Source: Staphylococcus massiliensis CCUG 55927
GTDB lineage: Bacteria; Bacillota; Bacilli; Staphylococcales; Staphylococcaceae
NCBI RefSeq assembly: GCF_000298075.1
Contig: NZ_JH815596.1
Coordinates: forward strand, 68,915 to 108,484
Direction of reading: 5' to 3'
DNA: 39,570 nucleotides
The notes under the pieces are model-generated. The model saw only the letters and a program-made list of their open reading frames with translations, was not told where the DNA came from and searched no databases. Positions 34,933 through 39,570 of this stretch are shown one piece after another. Each line of letters opens with the position of its first letter. Position 1 is the stretch's first letter. The position numbers and the translations under genes were made by a program.

Positions 34933-35907
34933 TTATACATGTAACTTACGTTGTAATTTATCTTCGGTAAAGACCCATCCTGTATATGAATTCAATACCT
35001 TACGATCGTTGTTTAAGTGCGCAATCGCCGTAAACGCATAATGATCATCGTTTAAATATCTTAAATCGATGAATCTTAATTCAATGGTCTCGTCATCTAC
35101 ACGTCTTGTATGCCATCTATAAATTGAAGAGAAGTTAAGGAATGCTTTAATATTCGCATCGTTCTTAGCGTCATGCATCAATGATTCGCTTGGATAAGGC
35201 TGGCGTTTTACTTTATCACTGAATACGATATTGCCACCATAACTTCGGCCAACATAATCGTTTTCAATTGTTTGAATTGCGACACGCCACTGCATAAAGC
35301 GTAACGTTGGTATGACGAAAACTTTAACCGGTTTATCACTATTATCAATTAATCCTAGTGCCTTTTTACGGATGGATTGTTGAATGATATAGCGTATGAT
35401 GTAGTATGCCACTAAGATTCCGAGTATCGGAAAGAACACGAGATATGGATGGAAGCCAATACTCCATAACACGATTCCGATGAGTAAGATAATAAAAATA
35501 ATTGGGTCGAACGTGTTGATGATGCCGAGTTGTATCCATTTATTTGATAAAGGCCTTAATGCTTGCGTACCATATGAATTAAAGATGTCTACAAAGACAT
35601 GTAAGAATACAGCGAGTTGTGCCCATAACCACACATGCATTGGATGTACATCGTGAAAGAATGTGAAAATGAGCAATGTTAAGATTAAGGGCCATAAGAT
35701 TGTAAAAGGTATTGAATGTGTGACGCCTCTATGGTTTGATATATACGTTGCATTATTTTTAAGTTTCGTAACGGTATCAATATCAGGAATTAATGAACCT
35801 GCCACTAAAGTCGTCATGATCGCTGGAAAGTTATCATGCATACTTGGGTCTTGGGTAGCTATTGCGGTTAAGCCAACACCGATAGCTATGTGTGTCGCAG
35901 TATCCAT
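34933..35907 (-). CDS. YfhP/YdjM-type membrane-bound metal-dependent hydrolase
   Basis: This 324-residue protein belongs to the YdjM/YfhP family of membrane-bound, putative metal-dependent hydrolases (COG1988). The N-terminus MDTATHIAIG, the GSLIPDIDT motif and HRGVTHS carry the conserved His and Asp. Four or five membrane segments follow (about residues 60-180), then a soluble C-terminal domain. A GTG three codons upstream (35916) starts the longest frame, but the ATG gives the family N-terminus. Natural substrate unknown. It is divergent from mutY and its 3' end faces the repeat region. Confidence 0.85.
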   Translation of the reverse strand: MDTATHIAIGVGLTAIATQDPSMHDNFPAIMTTLVAGSLIPDIDTVTKLKNNATYISNHRGVTHSIPFTILWPLILTLLIFTFFHDVHPMHVWLWAQLAVFLHVFVDIFNSYGTQALRPLSNKWIQLGIINTFDPIIFIILLIGIVLWSIGFHPYLVFFPILGILVAYYIIRYIIQQSIRKKALGLIDNSDKPVKVFVIPTLRFMQWRVAIQTIENDYVGRSYGGNIVFSDKVKRQPYPSESLMHDAKNDANIKAFLNFSSIYRWHTRRVDDETIELRFIDLRYLNDDHYAFTAIAHLNNDRKVLNSYTGWVFTEDKLQRKLHV

Positions 35908-35942
35908 TTTATACACCCACTTTATAAGTTGTTATAACTTAT

Positions 35943-35948
35943 TATAAT
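35943..35948 (+). promoter_or_regulatory. -10 element of the mutY promoter
   Basis: A perfect TATAAT lies 48 bases upstream of the mutY ATG, within an AT-rich stretch between mutY and yfhP. The -35 is poor. Confidence 0.45.
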
Positions 35949-35996
35949 CGAAAAAGGGCGATAACAAAATTAACACATATTGAAAGTAGTGATTTT

Positions 35997-37037
35997 ATGT
36001 ATGATGCATCAACGTTTAAGTCAGACTTGTTGAAATGGTATGACGAAAATAAAAGAGAAATGCCGTGGCGCAATACGTCGAATCCTTATTATATTTGGCT
36101 TAGTGAAGTCATGTTACAACAAACACAAGTGAATACGGTCATTGATTACTATCATCGTTTCACAAGGGCTTTTCCTACAATGGAAGCTTTAAGCGAAGCA
36201 AAAGAAGATGATGTTCTTAAAATGTGGGAAGGTCTCGGCTATTACAGTCGAGCAAGAAACTTTCATCACGCTGTGAAAGATGTCGTGAACCACTATGATG
36301 GTGTGGTACCAAGTGATGCGAAAAAGTTCGGCGACTTAAAAGGGGTAGGTCCTTATACGAAAGCTTCGGTATTGAGTATCGCGTTTAACAAACCGCTTCC
36401 TGCCGTCGATGGAAATGTGTTCAGAGTTTGGTCACGTCTTAATACGATTTATGAGGATATTAAAAAGCCTGCAACGCGTAAAATGTTTGAACGTGACTTA
36501 GAACCATATGTTCAAGATCGTTCAGGTGAATTTAACCAAGCGATGATGGAACTCGGCGCAACGGTGTGTACGCCAAAGCAACCCTTATGCTTATTCTGTC
36601 CGATACAATCACATTGTGAAGCATTTGACAAGGGCGTCGTCATGGAATTGCCGGTTAAATCTAAGTTAAAGAAGAAGAAATCGATCACACAATATGTATT
36701 TCTCATTGAAAATGAACAAGGCGACCTGCTTGTAGAGAAGCGTACGGAACGTTTGCTTAAAGATATGTGGCAATTTCCAATGTATGAACATGATTATGCG
36801 GAAGCATTGCTTGATAGTGAGCTTGATATACAAGTTCATGTTGACCGTGAACCTGATTTCAAACTGAAGCATCAGTTTACACACTTAACATGGCATATGT
36901 ATGTATTTCAGCTAAAAGATACACGTGTGACACAACGAAGTTTGCCTGAAAACATGACATACATGCCTAAAAAGGATAAAGAAACGTTTAATTTCCCAGT
37001 GTCTATGACGAAGGTTTTCAATCACTTTTACACGTAA
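35997..37037 (+). CDS. mutY: Adenine DNA glycosylase MutY
   Basis: This 346-residue base-excision enzyme removes adenine mispaired with 8-oxoguanine. The helix-hairpin-helix is LKGVGPYTKASVLSIAF (114-130). Catalytic residues are E37 (SEVMLQQTQV) and D138 (PAVDGNVFRV). The 4Fe-4S cluster is held by C191, C198, C201 and C207 (C-x6-C-x2-C-x5-C). The C-terminal NUDIX-like domain (about 225-346) recognises 8-oxoG, with HQFTHLTWHMYVF. The ATG at 35997 has only a weak ribosome site (AAAGTAG), so initiation may be inefficient. Confidence 0.96.
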   Translation: MYDASTFKSDLLKWYDENKREMPWRNTSNPYYIWLSEVMLQQTQVNTVIDYYHRFTRAFPTMEALSEAKEDDVLKMWEGLGYYSRARNFHHAVKDVVNHYDGVVPSDAKKFGDLKGVGPYTKASVLSIAFNKPLPAVDGNVFRVWSRLNTIYEDIKKPATRKMFERDLEPYVQDRSGEFNQAMMELGATVCTPKQPLCLFCPIQSHCEAFDKGVVMELPVKSKLKKKKSITQYVFLIENEQGDLLVEKRTERLLKDMWQFPMYEHDYAEALLDSELDIQVHVDREPDFKLKHQFTHLTWHMYVFQLKDTRVTQRSLPENMTYMPKKDKETFNFPVSMTKVFNHFYT

Positions 37038-37121
37038 AAAGTTATAGGCATACTATTTATGAAAAATTGACGCTCATGATATACTAATTTTGGAATACTA
37101 AATATAAAGGTGGTGTGGAAA

Positions 37122-37664
37122 GTGGTCAAAGAATCCATACCAGAGGAAGGTCAGGTACTTAAAATTCAGAGTTACAAACATGATGGTAGCTTACACCGTG
37201 TTTGGTCTGAAACAACGATTCTAAAAGGAACTGACCATGTCGTTATTGGAGGAAATGATCATACACTTGTCACAGAAAGTGATGGTCGCACTTGGATAAC
37301 TAGAGAACCAGCTATTGTGTATTTTCATTCTGAATATTGGTTTAATGTGATATGTATGTTCCGTGAAGATGGTGTGTATTATTACTGTAACCTTTCTTCA
37401 CCATTCGTATGTGATGAAGAAGCTTTAAAATACATCGACTATGACTTAGATGTAAAAGTATATCCGAATGGTAAATACCATCTACTCGACGAAGATGAGT
37501 ACGAACAACATATGAAACAAATGAATTATCCAAAGGACATTGATCATATTTTGAGACGAAGTGTTGATATCTTACAACAATGGATCGAACAAAAGAAAGG
37601 TCCATTTGCGCCTGACTTTATTAAAGTATGGCGTGAACGCTTCAAAAAAATTCATAACCAATAA
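37122..37664 (+). CDS. ntdP: Nucleoside tri/diphosphate phosphatase NtdP (DUF402)
   Basis: This 180-residue protein closely follows S. aureus SA1684/Ntdp, a DUF402 enzyme that hydrolyses nucleoside tri- and diphosphates and influences virulence. The fold is FomD-like: [38 protein letters not shown] and [24 protein letters not shown], with DEDEYEQH; the Asp and Glu residues bind metal. The longest frame starts at GTG 37110, but GTG 37122, seven bases after AAGGTGGT, gives the known length and N-terminus ([10 protein letters not shown]). Confidence 0.93.
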   Translation: MVKESIPEEGQVLKIQSYKHDGSLHRVWSETTILKGTDHVVIGGNDHTLVTESDGRTWITREPAIVYFHSEYWFNVICMFREDGVYYYCNLSSPFVCDEEALKYIDYDLDVKVYPNGKYHLLDEDEYEQHMKQMNYPKDIDHILRRSVDILQQWIEQKKGPFAPDFIKVWRERFKKIHNQ

Positions 37665-37690
37665 ATCAGATTGTTCATGTTAAGTCATCA

Positions 37691-37724
37691 ACAGCCTAAG
37701 CGTTTTGTCTTGGGCTGTTTCGTT
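37691..37724 (+). terminator. Terminator of ntdP
   Basis: ACAGCCTAAG and CTTGGGCTGT pair (one G-T), followed by TTTCGTTTT. Confidence 0.85.
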
Positions 37725-37747
37725 TTGAGACGAGAAAGGAGCAGAAT

Positions 37748-39487
37748 ATGATAAGACGTTACCTACAATTCGTTAAACCTTACAAATGGCTCATTGTTGG
37801 TACGATTATCGTCGGCATCATAAAATTTGGGATTCCGTTATTAATTCCACTACTGATCAAGTACGTGATTGATGGCGTCATTAATAATCCAGATTTAGTC
37901 GTCGATCAAAAAATTCAACGTTTAATTATAGCACTATCCATTGCGACGTTTATATTCGTGATTGTTAGACCGCCGATTGAATATTTAAGACAATATCTCG
38001 CGCAATGGACAAGTAACAAAATTTTATATGACATTCGTAAGAAGTTATATAGTCATTTACAAGCCTTAAGTACTCGTTATTACGCGAATAACAAGGCAGG
38101 GGAAATCATCTCACGCGTCATTAATGACGTCGAGCAATCTAAAGACTTCATTTTAACTGGTCTCATGAATATATGGCTAGATTGTATTACGATTGGTATC
38201 GCACTGACAGTCATGTTCTTCTTGGACATCAGACTTACTTTCGCGGCGATGATCATATTCCCATTCTACATTTTAACCGTATATTTCTTCTTCGGTCGTT
38301 TACGTGCCTTAACACGTAAACGTTCTCAAGCATTAGCTGAAGTACAAGGGTTCTTACATGAACGCGTTCAAGGTATGTCTGTAATTAAAAGCTTCGCCAT
38401 TGAACGTAACGAAGCTAAGAACTTTGATCGTAAAAACCGTAACTTCCTTGAAAAGGCCTTTAAGCATACGAGATGGAATGCGTATTCATTCTCAGCTATT
38501 AACACCGTTACGGATGTTGGCCCATTAATCGTTATTGGTTACGGTGCTTACTTAGCAATTACAGGTTCCGTTACAGTTGGTACGCTTGCAGCATTCGTAA
38601 GTTACCTTGAACAACTATTTGGTCCACTTCGTAGACTTGTATCATCATTCACGACGCTTACACAAAGTTTTGCGTCAATGGACCGTGTGTTCCAATTATT
38701 TGATGAAAAGTATGATATTAAAAACGAGCATGACGCTAAGAAGATTCCAATTAAAGAAGGTAATATCGAGTTACATGACGTTTCATTTAAATACAATCAA
38801 AATGAAAAGTACGTACTTAACGGCATTAATCTTTCCATTCATCAAGGTGAAACTGTCGCATTCGTTGGTATGAGTGGTGGCGGTAAGTCGACATTAATTA
38901 ACTTAATACCGAGATTCTATGATACGACAGAAGGTTATATTACGATTGATAATCATGATATAAAATCCTTCTTCACTGAAAGCTTACGTCGCCAAATCGG
39001 TCTCGTACAGCAAGATAACATTTTATTCTCGGATACCGTAAAAGAGAATATTTTACTTGGTAAGCCTGATGCGAGCGATGATGAAATCGTTGAAGCGGCT
39101 AAAATGGCGAATGCGCATGATTTTATCATGAGTTTACCGAATGGCTATGATACAGAAGTTGGTGAACGTGGCGTTAAATTATCAGGCGGTCAAAAACAAC
39201 GTTTATCAATTGCGCGTATCTTCTTAAATAATCCGCCAATATTAATTCTAGACGAAGCAACAAGTGCATTAGACCTTGAAAGTGAAGCAATTATTCAAGA
39301 AGCATTAAATATCTTAAGTCGAGACCGTACGACATTAATCGTGGCGCACCGTTTATCTACGATTACTCACGCAGATAAAATTGTTGTCATTGAGAATGGT
39401 GAAATCGTTGAAATGGGCGACCATCAGACGCTACTTCAAAAAGAGGGCGCTTACGCTCGACTATTCAACATTCAAAACTTGTCATAA
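37748..39487 (+). CDS. ABC exporter, Sav1866 type
   Basis: This 579-residue half-transporter has six membrane helices (residues 1 to about 320) and an ATPase domain. It closely follows S. aureus Sav1866 (578), a homodimeric multidrug exporter of known structure. Motifs are complete: Walker [10 protein letters not shown] (about residue 375), Q-loop QQDNILF, signature LSGGQKQR, Walker [13 protein letters not shown] with the catalytic Glu (about 504), and H-loop [18 protein letters not shown] precedes the ATG. It is monocistronic, with a T-tailed palindrome 60 bases downstream. Confidence 0.95.
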   Translation: MIRRYLQFVKPYKWLIVGTIIVGIIKFGIPLLIPLLIKYVIDGVINNPDLVVDQKIQRLIIALSIATFIFVIVRPPIEYLRQYLAQWTSNKILYDIRKKLYSHLQALSTRYYANNKAGEIISRVINDVEQSKDFILTGLMNIWLDCITIGIALTVMFFLDIRLTFAAMIIFPFYILTVYFFFGRLRALTRKRSQALAEVQGFLHERVQGMSVIKSFAIERNEAKNFDRKNRNFLEKAFKHTRWNAYSFSAINTVTDVGPLIVIGYGAYLAITGSVTVGTLAAFVSYLEQLFGPLRRLVSSFTTLTQSFASMDRVFQLFDEKYDIKNEHDAKKIPIKEGNIELHDVSFKYNQNEKYVLNGINLSIHQGETVAFVGMSGGGKSTLINLIPRFYDTTEGYITIDNHDIKSFFTESLRRQIGLVQQDNILFSDTVKENILLGKPDASDDEIVEAAKMANAHDFIMSLPNGYDTEVGERGVKLSGGQKQRLSIARIFLNNPPILILDEATSALDLESEAIIQEALNILSRDRTTLIVAHRLSTITHADKIVVIENGEIVEMGDHQTLLQKEGAYARLFNIQNLS

Positions 39488-39546
39488 GTTTCATTAAATA
39501 TATGATAATGTACGTTTAAATTGTTTGAATGCCTAAAGAAAATGGG

Positions 39547-39570
39547 AAAGACACTACTAGTGTCTTTCTC
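39547..39570. terminator. Terminator of the ABC exporter gene, cut by the window end
   Basis: GAAAGACACTA and TAGTGTCTTTC are perfect 11-base arms around one C. The window ends two bases beyond, so the T tail cannot be judged. Confidence 0.6.

Overview
The window is a stretch of chromosome from a low-GC Gram-positive bacterium, almost certainly a non-aureus species of Staphylococcus. The proteins look like full-length staphylococcal orthologues (putP, gatCAB, dgkB, rlmCD, dinB, ftnA, murT-gatD, map, vraUTSR, ptpA, ampS, sgtB, recX, mutY, ntdP, a Sav1866-type ABC exporter), recalled in much the same order as in S. aureus. They differ by many substitutions, and the intergenic repeats are not ones I associate with S. 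aureus. I cannot name the species. I see no prophage, plasmid, transposase, CRISPR-cas, tRNA or rRNA, and no frameshifted gene. This is core genome with unusual intergenic DNA.

Layout. 1-440: 41-bp tandem array and the putP terminator. 466-2007 (-): putP. 2485-5684 (+): gatCAB for Gln-tRNA(Gln)/Asn-tRNA(Asn) formation. 5685-6314: repeat-rich gap. 6315-9830 (+): dgkB (lipoteichoic acid lipid recycling), rlmCD (23S rRNA methylation), dinB (translesion polymerase). 9827-11137 (-): DEDDh exonuclease and ferritin ftnA, with PerR-like and Fur-like operators. 11498-13534 (+): murT-gatD (lipid II amidation). 13717-14745 (-): FUSC-type membrane protein. 14932-18554 (+): map, then the cell-wall stress operon vraU-vraT-vraS-vraR. 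18598-19089: a second 41-bp array. 19138-21705 (-): carbonic anhydrase, YihY, YtxH, PtpA. 21849-23849 (+): yfkK, ampS, acyl-CoA thioesterase. 23928-25076 (-): YfkAB-type radical SAM protein. 25184-27885 (+): a 54-residue protein, a DJ-1/PfpI protein, and a cell-wall-anchored 5'-nucleotidase. 27943-29682 (-): pyruvate oxidase cidC without cidAB. 29932-34325 (+): sgtB, recX, yfhH, then a TagH/TagG-like pair whose ATPase is degenerate at every core motif. 34326-34932: nested palindromic repeats. 34933-35907 (-): YfhP. 35997-39487 (+): mutY, ntdP, ABC exporter.

Shared theme: many genes serve the envelope. These include MurT-GatD, VraTSR, SgtB, DgkB, the TagGH-like pair, and a sortase substrate. 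Most of the rest are housekeeping.

Most worth a second look: (1) two arrays with exactly the same 41-bp period and hairpin-like core, 18 kb apart, each just beyond the terminator of a leftward gene; (2) about 100-bp palindromic elements whose terminal arms change together from copy to copy, one nested inside a larger relative; (3) the pseudo-ATPase TagGH-like pair; (4) candidate operators at vraUTSR (perfect 18-bp palindrome), ftnA (PerR and Fur) and ptpA-ytxH (sigma-B-like).
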